Source of the DNA: Clostridiales bacterium
GTDB lineage: Bacteria > Bacillota > Dethiobacteria > Dethiobacterales > Dethiobacteraceae
Assembly: GCA_018335855.1 (NCBI GenBank)
Contig: JAGXRM010000031.1
Span: forward strand, 1 to 38,418
Length of the DNA: 38,418 bases
Direction of reading: 5' to 3'
Below the pieces are notes generated by a model. That model was not told the DNA's origin. It worked only from the letters and a program-made list of their open reading frames with translations, and did no database searches. Both the position numbers and the translations under genes were made by a program. Within the stretch, counting starts at the first letter, position 1. The number at the start of each line of letters is the position of its first letter. Shown piece after piece: positions 22,959-30,404 of the stretch.

Positions 22959-24320
22959 ATGAAGCCTTTAATCGTGGTTGGCGGTGTGGCAGCAGGAATG
23001 AGTGCGGCTTCCAAAGCGCGGCGGCTTAAACCGGATCTGCCGATTATTGTTTATGAAAAAAGCGGCTTTGTTTCATACGGTGCCTGTGGTATGCCTTACT
23101 ACTTGTCCGATGTGATTCCGGACCATAATAAGATGGTTATTCGCAGTCCGGAATATTTTCGTGATAAACAAAACATAAACGTTTTGACTCATCATGAAGT
23201 AGTTGCCATAGATCCGTCAAAAAAGAATGTTGCGGTAAAGAACCTGAATACAGGAGAAACGTTTGAGCATCCTTATAGTAAATTGGTTTATGCGACCGGT
23301 GCCAGTGCCATTGTTCCCGTAATCCCTGGGATTACTTTGCCAGGAGTCTATACGTTACGGACTCTTGATGACGGGTTAGTCTTAAAGGAACGTTTGGCGA
23401 AATCCGATGTGGAACGAGTGGTTATCATTGGCGGGGGCTATATCGGGCTTGAGGTTGCGGAAAATCTGCGAATGCTGGGAAAACAAGTTCGTGTAGTGGA
23501 ACGGGCAGAGAGAATTTTAATAAACCTGGATCCTGAGTTTTCTGAAATAGTTCGTCAGGAACTGATTCGACACGATGTCCAATTACACTGTGGAGAGACC
23601 TTAACTTCTTTTAACGGCGACGGTCGTCTTCAGTCAGCGTCCACAGAGAGCGGAGAATACCCGTGCGACGTGGCTATTCTTAGTATCGGCGTACGACCGA
23701 ACTGTGAATTGGCGCAAAAAGCCGGAATTGCTTTGGGCTTTAAAAATGCGGTGGCGGTAGACCGTCAGATGCGTACCAGTGTTGCCGACATCTATGCCGC
23801 CGGAGATTGTGCAGAAACGTATCACCGTTTACTCAAGAGAAATCTTTATATTCCTCTGGGCACCACATCAAACCGGCAAGGCAGATTAGCCGGCCAAAAC
23901 GTTTGCGGCGAACCTGGTGAATTTGCAGGCGTGCTGGGGACGGCTGTCGCTAAAATATTCGACCTTGCCATAGCCGTTACGGGCCTGACTGCCCAAGCGG
24001 CTCTGCAGGAAGGCATGAATACTATGTCATCCTCGGTTGAGACGCTTGACCACGCTGTCTATTATCCAAACCCGAGAAGGATTAGAATAAAACTGACGTA
24101 TGACAGGAACACCTCCGTTTTGCTGGGCGGACAGATTGTAGGGTATGAAGGCGTTGCTCACCGTATAGACATCTTAGCAACAGCTATCACACAGCAGATG
24201 ACACTTGATGAGTTAGCTGAGGTTGATATGTGTTATGCTCCTCCTTACAAAGGCGTATGGGATGCAGTGTTAGTCGCCGCCAATGCGGCCCGATCAGAAT
24301 GGGAAGAACAGGGGAAATAA
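22959..24320 (+). CDS. CoA-disulfide reductase family flavoprotein
   Basis: The 453-residue product is a FAD- and NAD(P)H-dependent oxidoreductase of the single-cysteine class. VVGGVAAGMSAASKARR binds FAD, GACGMPYY carries the only redox cysteine C43 (as in CoA-disulfide reductase and NADH oxidase), VVIIGGGYIGLE binds NAD(P)H, and IYAAGDCAE closes the FAD site. The C-terminal dimer domain ends without a rhodanese domain, unlike the CoADR-RHD fusions. The likely role is reduction of CoA disulfide, polysulfide or oxygen, contributing to thiol balance in an anaerobe. A GGGGGTGG site precedes ATG 22959. Single-gene unit. Confidence 0.9.
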   Translation: MKPLIVVGGVAAGMSAASKARRLKPDLPIIVYEKSGFVSYGACGMPYYLSDVIPDHNKMVIRSPEYFRDKQNINVLTHHEVVAIDPSKKNVAVKNLNTGETFEHPYSKLVYATGASAIVPVIPGITLPGVYTLRTLDDGLVLKERLAKSDVERVVIIGGGYIGLEVAENLRMLGKQVRVVERAERILINLDPEFSEIVRQELIRHDVQLHCGETLTSFNGDGRLQSASTESGEYPCDVAILSIGVRPNCELAQKAGIALGFKNAVAVDRQMRTSVADIYAAGDCAETYHRLLKRNLYIPLGTTSNRQGRLAGQNVCGEPGEFAGVLGTAVAKIFDLAIAVTGLTAQAALQEGMNTMSSSVETLDHAVYYPNPRRIRIKLTYDRNTSVLLGGQIVGYEGVAHRIDILATAITQQMTLDELAEVDMCYAPPYKGVWDAVLVAANAARSEWEEQGK

Positions 24321-24330
24321 AAAATACCTA

Positions 24331-24357
24331 AAAAAGCGAAGTCTAACTTCGCTTTTT
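24331..24357. terminator. Bidirectional terminator
   Basis: AAAAAGCGAAGT (24331-24342) and its complement at 24346-24357 form a 12-bp stem with A- and T-runs on the two sides. It serves the convergent CoA-disulfide reductase and yqhV genes. Confidence 0.88.
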
Positions 24358-24373
24358 CAGTGTTAACTCTAGT

Positions 24374-24643
24374 TTATAACCGCCGCGTTCCCCAGAAAAT
24401 TAAAAAAGCACCGCCGTAAATTAAAAGTAGCCTAGTCAAGGGCAATCGGTCAGATAAACCGACGACACCTACCATAATACCAGCTAAAAGAATTGTTGGG
24501 CCGATAACTGCAAGAACGCTGTTAATCCGTAGCGCTGTATCCACCCGGTTTAACCGTAATATCAGCAGTGCTGCACAGACTTCCAACAAGCCGGAAAAAA
24601 TACGCAGGCCAGCCATGGTTATTATCGTATGATTTTTAAGCAT
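24374..24643 (-). CDS. yqhV: YqhV family membrane protein (DUF2619)
   Basis: The 89-residue product has three hydrophobic segments (about 8-28, 38-60, 68-85) and the conserved LRIFSGLLE start and ALRINSVLAVIGP centre of the YqhV family. In Bacillus yqhV lies next to the spoIIIA operon and is a sporulation-time gene of unknown role; here it is isolated. AGGAGGTAG precedes ATG 24643. Confidence 0.85.
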   Translation of the reverse strand: MLKNHTIITMAGLRIFSGLLEVCAALLILRLNRVDTALRINSVLAVIGPTILLAGIMVGVVGLSDRLPLTRLLLIYGGAFLIFWGTRRL

Positions 24644-24802
24644 ATCTACCTCCTGACTCCGAAATTATTTAAGTATACTCTTCGAACTGTAACCGTTACG
24701 ACTAAAAGTTCATAAAAAGTTCAAATTTTCATCAAAGGAGTTTGGTATAATAAAGCGAATAGTAATTTGGTATGACTTGATGCCTACTTGGGAGGGAACA
24801 TT

Positions 24803-25474
24803 TTGGCTAAGAGTAGAAATACTTCACAGCGTATTAGAAGAAATAAAAGACTTGTTTATTTTGTAGTTATTATAGGAGTCGGAGCACTTTTACTTTCCTC
24901 CGGTCTCGCTTATTTTGGTTCAGCACCCCGCGCACAAACCCCTGCCGGAGCAGGAGAACTGGCGGAACTGCAATACCGAATCAGCCAGTATGAACAGAGC
25001 CTGGAGAGTACACCGGGTAACCTCTACCTACTCACACAATTGGGGAATTCTTATTATCAACTTGGGGTGTATTACAGTTCAAACAACGATGAAGCCCGGT
25101 CCAGTGAGAGCTTTGGCAAGGCAATGGAACCCTACGGCAAGGCACTTGAGATTGAACCGGATGATGTTAATGTAAGAGTAGACAGGGCAGTTTGTGCGTT
25201 CTGGTCTGACAACTATGATATAGCCGAAGCAGAATTTGAAACCGCCATCGCCACGGATCCGACCCATGCAAAAGCATTTTTCAATTACGGTATTTTCCTC
25301 TACCTCGGGCTGAATCGTCCAACGGAAGCCCTGGAAAAGTGGAATGCCGTGATTGAACTTAATCCGCTCGATGATCCACAGTTAGTGGCCAACGCCCGTA
25401 ATTGGTTCAATGCAGTGGAAGAAGAGCTAAGCAATCCTCCACAGTTTGACACGACTCCGCAACCACAAAACTAA
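24803..25474 (+). CDS. Membrane-anchored TPR protein
   Basis: The 223-residue product has a basic start, one membrane segment (about 17-38) and an outward C-terminal region of about four tetratricopeptide repeats, including AMEPYGKALEIEPDD, AEAEFETAIATDP and ALEKWNAVIELNP, the usual TPR spacing. It is probably a protein-interaction scaffold on the cell surface; similar TPR proteins occur with cytochrome or envelope assembly, but nothing nearby points to a partner. TTG 24803 lies 7 bases after GGGAGG and is preferred to TTG 24788, which precedes it. TATAAT at 24746-24751 may be its -10. Confidence 0.8.
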   Translation: MAKSRNTSQRIRRNKRLVYFVVIIGVGALLLSSGLAYFGSAPRAQTPAGAGELAELQYRISQYEQSLESTPGNLYLLTQLGNSYYQLGVYYSSNNDEARSSESFGKAMEPYGKALEIEPDDVNVRVDRAVCAFWSDNYDIAEAEFETAIATDPTHAKAFFNYGIFLYLGLNRPTEALEKWNAVIELNPLDDPQLVANARNWFNAVEEELSNPPQFDTTPQPQN

Positions 25475-25501
25475 CCCGCATTGCGGGTTAGTTTTGTGGT
25501 T
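25461..25501 (+). terminator. Very strong terminator-type hairpin
   Basis: A perfect 19-bp stem (25461-25479 with 25483-25501) with a 3-base loop overlaps the last codons and stop of the TPR gene. The tract after it is T-rich but interrupted. Confidence 0.8.
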
Positions 25502-25567
25502 GCTTGTTAATTATTTTTTATTTCTCAAGTGATATACTAGGATACAAAGTCGGAAGGAGCGGATGAT

Positions 25568-26590
25568 ATGAGCGCCTTTGGTGGTTGCAAGACCTCCGCG
25601 ATGGGAATTCTACCCCACAAAGATGTGGATAAAGCTTTGGAGCTGGCTTTATCCCTGGATATTCCGTTTTGGCCCCAGCTCCCCCATGTTTCCTATTATC
25701 AAGACATGTATGTCCAGTTTTCCGAGCACTTTCCCGGCATGATTATCGATGAAACGGACAAAAAGATTACATTTAACACCACTCTTTTTTACGAACAGCT
25801 TCCGGAATACATTGATAAAACTGCAGACCCGGAAACCTTCGGCCTGTCTGAGAAATATGCCAATGTTTTTCACCGCTTCCTTGACCAGGATTTAACGAAG
25901 TATTCCGCGATTAAAGGACAGGTCATGGGGCCGATTTCATTTGGTATGCGTATATCTGATGAGAACCTTAAGCCCATGATCTTTCATGATGAAGTTCGTA
26001 TGTTGATGTTTGAATTTACTAAAGAAAAAATTAATCATCAGTACGCGGAACTTCGAAAGCACAATCCTAACACGATTATCTTTTTTGATGAGCCGGGGCT
26101 TGAACTTATCTTCTCCAGCATTTCCGGGTATACCAGTGATATGGCGAAACGGGATTTGGCAGAACTTTTAAGCGGTATCGACGGCATCAAAGGAGTTCAT
26201 CTTTGCGGTAATCCGGATTGGGATTTTTTACTCAACGCTGAAATTGACGTTCTATCTTTTGATGCGTATCGCCGAGGTGAAGTTGTTGTCCGCTATGACA
26301 GCGTGCGTCGTTTTATTGAAGAAGGTAAAATATTGGAATGGGGAATTGTGCCCACCAATATCGAATTACTGGATGTGGAAACGGAAGATACACTGATTGC
26401 AAAGCTGGAGCTATTATGGGACCATCTGGTGGCTAAAGGTGTAGACAAAGAAAAAATTGTCCGCAATGCACAGCTTGCCCCTGCCACATGTAACCTGGTC
26501 GGAGCGCGCAGCGAAGAAGCGGTGGAGAAAGCATATGATCTTCTGCTCCGGATCTCTGCCCGCTTGAAGGCTAAGTATAATCTCGAATAA
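25568..26590 (+). CDS. UroD/MetE-like corrinoid methyltransferase family protein
   Basis: The 340-residue product has the fold signature of the uroporphyrinogen decarboxylase/cobalamin-independent methionine synthase superfamily: FFDEPGLE on one strand, GVHLCGNPDW with H and C as probable zinc ligands, LSFDAYR, and LAPATCNL giving the third ligand. Members of this group (MtaA, CmuA, MetE C-terminal type) use zinc to activate a thiol and move methyl groups. The N-terminus is too short for a complete MetE. No corrinoid protein or other methyltransferase is adjacent, so donor and acceptor are unknown. GGAAGGAG lies upstream of ATG 25568. Confidence 0.75.
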   Translation: MSAFGGCKTSAMGILPHKDVDKALELALSLDIPFWPQLPHVSYYQDMYVQFSEHFPGMIIDETDKKITFNTTLFYEQLPEYIDKTADPETFGLSEKYANVFHRFLDQDLTKYSAIKGQVMGPISFGMRISDENLKPMIFHDEVRMLMFEFTKEKINHQYAELRKHNPNTIIFFDEPGLELIFSSISGYTSDMAKRDLAELLSGIDGIKGVHLCGNPDWDFLLNAEIDVLSFDAYRRGEVVVRYDSVRRFIEEGKILEWGIVPTNIELLDVETEDTLIAKLELLWDHLVAKGVDKEKIVRNAQLAPATCNLVGARSEEAVEKAYDLLLRISARLKAKYNLE

Positions 26591-26663
26591 ATTTTTTAAA
26601 ACATTGGTTTTAACCCATACTATGTGTATGTGGTAATGATAAAAATTTAAAGGAGTGTTACAA

Positions 26664-26861
26664 ATGTCAAAAATCACACCTGATATGACGATCTCTCAAG
26701 TTCTGTCCACGTTTCCCGAAACAGCAAAAGTATTCATGGGTCTGGGAATCCATTGCCTTGGCTGCCCTTCAGCAACCGGCGAGTCGGTCCACGAAGCGGC
26801 CCTAAAGCACGGCCAGGACCCTGCTGATTTGCTTCGCCGCCTAAACGAAGCCGCCCAATAA
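26664..26861 (+). CDS. DUF1858 redox-disulfide domain protein
   Basis: The 65-residue protein is a single DUF1858 domain, known as the hybrid-cluster-protein-associated redox disulfide domain: ITPDMTISQVL, then LGIHCLGCPSA with C31 and C34, and a short helical tail. It is probably a small thiol carrier or redox relay. AAAGGAG lies 8 bases before ATG 26664. It follows the methyltransferase gene by 73 bases and may be expressed separately. Confidence 0.9.
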   Translation: MSKITPDMTISQVLSTFPETAKVFMGLGIHCLGCPSATGESVHEAALKHGQDPADLLRRLNEAAQ

Positions 26862-26949
26862 TCCCATTGCAACCCGAGAACCGTCCCCGGGTTGCATAAC
26901 TATCCTGGTTCCGTTACTTGTCCCATAGATAATTGGTCAAAAGAAGAAT

Positions 26950-26985
26950 GCTGCCCGGCTTTAAGAGCCTGTGGCAGCTTTTTTG
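26950..26985 (+). terminator. Rho-independent terminator
   Basis: GCTGCC (26950-26955) pairs with GGCAGC (26973-26978), with an inner GGCT/AGCC stem, followed by T6. It separates the DUF1858 gene from the spoVA operon. An additional GCAACCCG/CGGGTTGC palindrome lies near 26869-26896. Confidence 0.85.
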
Positions 26986-27044
26986 TATGTTTTGAGTTAC
27001 TAATGGAGAACAATAATTTTACGTAGTAAAGGAGGTTCGGTAAA

Positions 27045-27251
27045 ATGACCGTCGGTTCCCAGGTAAAGCAGACGCTGGCCAGTTTGAAAGGTACCCAGGC
27101 AACTCTGCGGATTTACGCGGAACAATCGCAGCACGAACAGACCAGAGTTTTATTCCATGAAGCGGTGGAAGCGGTGGATGAAATTCTGGGTGAACTGGAA
27201 GACAGGCTGCGAACACTGGAATTTTCCGAGCCGCAGTATAAAGGAAACTAG
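27045..27251 (+). CDS. DUF1657 protein, first gene of the spoVA operon
   Basis: The 68-residue helical protein starts with TVGSQVKQTLASLKG and ends with FSEPQYKGN; the same start and end (TVGTQLEE..., EPQYKQQ) occur in the second DUF1657 gene at 30028, so the two are paralogues flanking the operon. DUF1657 proteins are found in mobile spoVA operons of spore formers; their function is unknown. AAAGGAGG lies before ATG 27045. Confidence 0.88.
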   Translation: MTVGSQVKQTLASLKGTQATLRIYAEQSQHEQTRVLFHEAVEAVDEILGELEDRLRTLEFSEPQYKGN

Positions 27252-27270
27252 TACTAGGTGAGGTGAAAGA

Positions 27271-28131
27271 ATGCAGGAATGGCTTATAGTACTGTTACGG
27301 GCAATTGGCCTTTATATCCTTGTTTTTGCATTTATCAGGATAATCGGCAAAAAACATCCTGCGAAAACGACTCCCTTTAGTTTTGTGAATTACACGGTAA
27401 TTGCCGTTATCACAGCGTTGCTAATATTAGGTATTTTCCCAAACCTGGCTATCGGGTCTCTGGCTTTGTCAGTATGGGTCGCGCTACCGATACTCGGTGA
27501 TTTTCTTGCCACACGTAGCAAAGCAATCCATGATGTTTTACACGGGAGGGAGACAGTTTTAATAAAACAGGGAAAAATTATGGAAGAGAACCTGCAGCAG
27601 GTCAGGCTGACAGGGGAAGAACTGTTGGCAGACCTGCGGCAAAAGAATGTCTTTAATCTTGCTGACGTTGAATTTGCCATGCTGGAGACAACGGGGGAAC
27701 TCACAGTTTTATTGAAGTCGGATAAAAAGCCAATAACACCATATGATCTTCAATGGGATGTGGCGCCGCAAACCGAACCGCAAACCGTGGTGCTCGATGG
27801 CAATATCCTTCATGATCCGCTCACGGAAATGGGATTAACACATAACTGGCTGAACATTCAATTGGAAACAGCCGGCCTTTCCCTGGATAATATTTTCATC
27901 GGACAGGTTGACTCCAATGGCGAACTATATTTTGATCTCTTTGATGATTCTGTGCAGATGCCCCAGGCTAACGTGCGGGAACTGCTCTATGCCAATCTGG
28001 AAAAAGCCCAGGCCGATTTTATGAAATACAGCTACGAAACTCAAGATTCGGAAGCGAAATCGATATATTACAGAAATGCAGAGAGGCTAGACAGTTTGAT
28101 AAAAAAACTACAGCCCTATTTGTTGCGCTAA
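27271..28131 (+). CDS. DUF421 (YetF-like) membrane protein, '2Duf'-type
   Basis: The 286-residue product has three membrane segments in its first 85 residues, then the DUF421 cytosolic domain with RETVLIKQGKI and DVEFAMLET strands, a second beta domain, and a helical tail (about 240-286) resembling DUF1657. This layout is that of the '2Duf' protein of spoVA2mob operons, which in Bacillus strengthens the inner spore membrane and raises wet-heat resistance. It follows the DUF1657 gene by 19 bases and precedes spoVAC by 15. AGGTGA precedes ATG 27271. Confidence 0.85.
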   Translation: MQEWLIVLLRAIGLYILVFAFIRIIGKKHPAKTTPFSFVNYTVIAVITALLILGIFPNLAIGSLALSVWVALPILGDFLATRSKAIHDVLHGRETVLIKQGKIMEENLQQVRLTGEELLADLRQKNVFNLADVEFAMLETTGELTVLLKSDKKPITPYDLQWDVAPQTEPQTVVLDGNILHDPLTEMGLTHNWLNIQLETAGLSLDNIFIGQVDSNGELYFDLFDDSVQMPQANVRELLYANLEKAQADFMKYSYETQDSEAKSIYYRNAERLDSLIKKLQPYLLR

Positions 28132-28146
28132 AAAGGAGGAGGCAAT

Positions 28147-28626
28147 ATGTCAAACAAGAAAAATAAAAAACTAAGCCCAACGCAGCAGGAGTATCAATCC
28201 TTTGCCAAATCCCGGGAGCCAAAACGGCCGGTTTTAAAGAACTGTCTGCGGGCATTTTTTGTCGGCGGCACCATTTGCCTGATCGGTCAGTTTTTCCAAT
28301 GGTTCTACATGACCTATTTCGAGTTTACCGACGTAACGGCCAGCAATCCCACGGTTGCTACAATGATTATCATAGCGGTGCTTATGACCGGGTTCGGTGT
28401 TTATGACCACCTGGCCCAATATGCCGGTGGCGGCACCATCATTCCTGTAACCGGTTTCGCCAACACGGTAGCTTCTGCCGCCATTGAACACCGTACAGAA
28501 GGTTATGTTCTTGGCGTCGGCGGGAATATGTTTAAAATTGCCGGACCGGTGATCACCTACGGTGTCGTCTCCGCCTTTGTTATCGGCTTAATTTCGCTAG
28601 CTCTAAAAGCGTTAGGTGGGATGTAA
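28147..28626 (+). CDS. spoVAC: Stage V sporulation protein AC
   Basis: SpoVAC is an inner spore membrane protein of the dipicolinate-calcium channel. The 159-residue product has a charged start, then hydrophobic segments with AFFVGGTICLIGQ, VLMTGFGVYDHL and ITYGVVSAFVIGL, typical of SpoVAC, which in Bacillus acts as a mechanosensitive channel. GGAGGAGG lies upstream of ATG 28147. Its stop codon is directly followed by the spoVAD ATG, so the two are likely translationally coupled. Confidence 0.93.
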   Translation: MSNKKNKKLSPTQQEYQSFAKSREPKRPVLKNCLRAFFVGGTICLIGQFFQWFYMTYFEFTDVTASNPTVATMIIIAVLMTGFGVYDHLAQYAGGGTIIPVTGFANTVASAAIEHRTEGYVLGVGGNMFKIAGPVITYGVVSAFVIGLISLALKALGGM

Positions 28627-29628
28627 ATGCTGCATGGCCATCAGACATGGGTCTTTCCCACAAAGCCGGTCATACTGGCATCTGCTGCCGTTGGTGGTCC
28701 TTTTGAGGCCAAAGGGCCACTTGCCGATGATTTCGATATCCTCCATGATGATATCTGGCTTGGTCAGGAAAGCTTTGAAAAAGCAGAAAAGAAAATGCTG
28801 GAGCAGGCCTGCGAAAAAGCCATCGCCAAGGCCGGCTTAAAAAAAGAAGATATCCAGTTTTTATTAAGTGGGGACTTAATGAACCAGATTATATCCAGCA
28901 GCTTTGCCGCCCGCACACTCGGAGTGCCTTTCCTCGGCTTGTTTGGCGCCTGTTCCAGTTCTATGGAATCTCTGGCTCTGGCATCTCTGCTGGTTGACAG
29001 CAAATCAGCCCGCTATGCACTGGCGGCTACTTCCAGCCACAACGGTTCAGTCAACAAGCAGTTCAGATACCCGACGGAGTATGGTGCTCAAGTGCCACCC
29101 ACAGCCCAATGGACGGTGACAGGGGCAGGTGCCGCATTAGTTGCACAGGAGGGGGACGGCCCCAAAGTTGTTGCGGCCACCATCGGGCGTGTAATTGATA
29201 TGGGTATCTCTGACCCCTTTAATATGGGGGTCGCCATGGCCCCTGCGGCGGTAGATACCATTCAGGCCCACTTTCGTGATCTGGGAGTGGGCGCAGATCA
29301 TTATGACGTTATCGCCACCGGAGATTTGGGCCGCGTGGGGCACCACATTGCCGGAGACCTGCTGCAAAAACATAATGTGGAGATACCGGCCGAAGTTTTC
29401 ACCGATTGCGGCCTGCTTATTTACAGTGAAGATCAGCCGGTAATGTCCGGAGCCAGCGGATGCGCCTGTTCGGCCACTGTCACATTCGGGCATTTTCTCA
29501 ATCGGCTTCGTAAAGGTGAGCTGAACAGAATCCTGATTGTCGCCACAGGGGCACTCCTCTCACCTCTCTCTTATCAGCAGAAAGAAAGTATCCCCTGTAT
29601 TGCCCATGCAGTGGCGATAGAACGGTAA
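28627..29628 (+). CDS. spoVAD: Stage V sporulation protein AD
   Basis: SpoVAD is the soluble dipicolinate-binding subunit of the SpoVA channel with a thiolase-like fold. The 333-residue product has the family start GHQTWVFPTKPVI, GLFGACSSSMESLALAS at the position of the thiolase nucleophile region, and the C-terminal GASGCACSATVTFGHF. It has no membrane segment. The gene begins at the base after the spoVAC stop; GGTGGGATG near the end of spoVAC can act as its ribosome site. Length is normal for the family (about 335-340). Confidence 0.95.
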   Translation: MLHGHQTWVFPTKPVILASAAVGGPFEAKGPLADDFDILHDDIWLGQESFEKAEKKMLEQACEKAIAKAGLKKEDIQFLLSGDLMNQIISSSFAARTLGVPFLGLFGACSSSMESLALASLLVDSKSARYALAATSSHNGSVNKQFRYPTEYGAQVPPTAQWTVTGAGAALVAQEGDGPKVVAATIGRVIDMGISDPFNMGVAMAPAAVDTIQAHFRDLGVGADHYDVIATGDLGRVGHHIAGDLLQKHNVEIPAEVFTDCGLLIYSEDQPVMSGASGCACSATVTFGHFLNRLRKGELNRILIVATGALLSPLSYQQKESIPCIAHAVAIER

Positions 29629-29640
29629 AGGAGACAGCTT

Positions 29641-29997
29641 ATGATTCAGCAATTTATAATCGCGTTTCTTGTCGGCGGTGCGATCTGTGTCATCGGACAG
29701 CTAATGCTTGATGTTTTACGGTTAACCCCGGCGCACACCACAGTAACACTGGTGGTGGCCGGATCGATACTGGGCGGGCTTGGCCTCTACGAGCCGTTAA
29801 TTAAATTCGCCGGCGCCGGAGCTTCGGTTCCCATCAGCAGCTTCGGCAACGCATTGGTAAGAGGTGCTCTTTCAGAAGCGGAAAGGACAGGATTTATTGG
29901 GGTATTCACTGGCATTTTTGAGGTTACCAGTGCAGGTATCTCTGCCGCCATTATTTTTGGTTTTTTGGCATCTTTAGTGTTTAAGTCAAAAGGGTAA
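29641..29997 (+). CDS. spoVAE: Stage V sporulation protein AE (SpoVAEb-type)
   Basis: The 118-residue membrane protein has the SpoVAE pattern: FIIAFLVGGAICVIGQ, LVVAGSILGGLGLYEPL, FAGAGASVPISSFGNALVRG and a final hydrophobic segment. It forms part of the channel taking up and releasing calcium-dipicolinate. AAGGAGA lies before ATG 29641, 12 bases after spoVAD. The core C-D-E order without AA, AB and AF is that of spoVA2-type mobile operons. Confidence 0.93.
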   Translation: MIQQFIIAFLVGGAICVIGQLMLDVLRLTPAHTTVTLVVAGSILGGLGLYEPLIKFAGAGASVPISSFGNALVRGALSEAERTGFIGVFTGIFEVTSAGISAAIIFGFLASLVFKSKG

Positions 29998-30027
29998 ATC
30001 AATGACAACGGAGAGGAGGTGATTTAT

Positions 30028-30234
30028 TTGACCGTAGGAACACAATTAGAAGAGTGTATTGCCGGTGTGCAAAGCGCCGCCGCCAGCATGAAAACCTTCG
30101 CTCTCCAAACCCAGGACCAGCAAGCCAAACAGACATTCCAGCAATTGGCCCAAACCCTTGACGGCGCAGTAGACACTCTCCAACAGAGACAGAAGTATAT
30201 ACAGGAGCAGGAACCTCAGTATAAACAACAATAG
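30028..30234 (+). CDS. DUF1657 protein, last gene of the spoVA operon
   Basis: A 68-residue helical protein, paralogue of the first gene of the operon. TTG 30028 lies 9 bases after GGAGG; it is chosen because it aligns the product with the TVGxQ start of the paralogue, whereas GTG 30019 overlaps the ribosome site. It follows spoVAE by 30 bases and ends at the terminator at 30246. Confidence 0.85.
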   Translation: MTVGTQLEECIAGVQSAAASMKTFALQTQDQQAKQTFQQLAQTLDGAVDTLQQRQKYIQEQEPQYKQQ

Positions 30235-30245
30235 TATCATAATGT

Positions 30246-30282
30246 AAAGGGGCTGAGAGCAAAAACTTTCAGCTCCTTTTTG
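30246..30282 (+). terminator. Terminator of the spoVA operon
   Basis: AAAGGGGCTGA and TCAGCTCCTTT form a stem with one bulge, followed by T5. Confidence 0.85.
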
Positions 30283-30304
30283 ATGGGTAAAGCAACAGAG
30301 TCGG

Positions 30305-30333
30305 TTGACAAATATATGCCGGAGTGCAATAAA
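30305..30333 (+). promoter_or_regulatory. Possible promoter of the glycyl-radical operon
   Basis: TTGACA at 30305-30310 is a consensus -35; with a 17-base spacer the -10 would be AATAAA (30328-30333), which is weak. It lies 70 bases before the gene start. Confidence 0.4.
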
Positions 30334-30404
30334 TAAGGTATAGGATATCCCAATGGCTCACCAAAAAGAATGATGAAAGTTGAATGATTGAACGGAGGAT
30401 TTAT

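Noticed and set aside
26985-27044. SigG promoter before the spoVA operon
   Set aside because: TGTATG and CAATAATT resemble parts of the consensus, but the spacing (about 21) is wrong.
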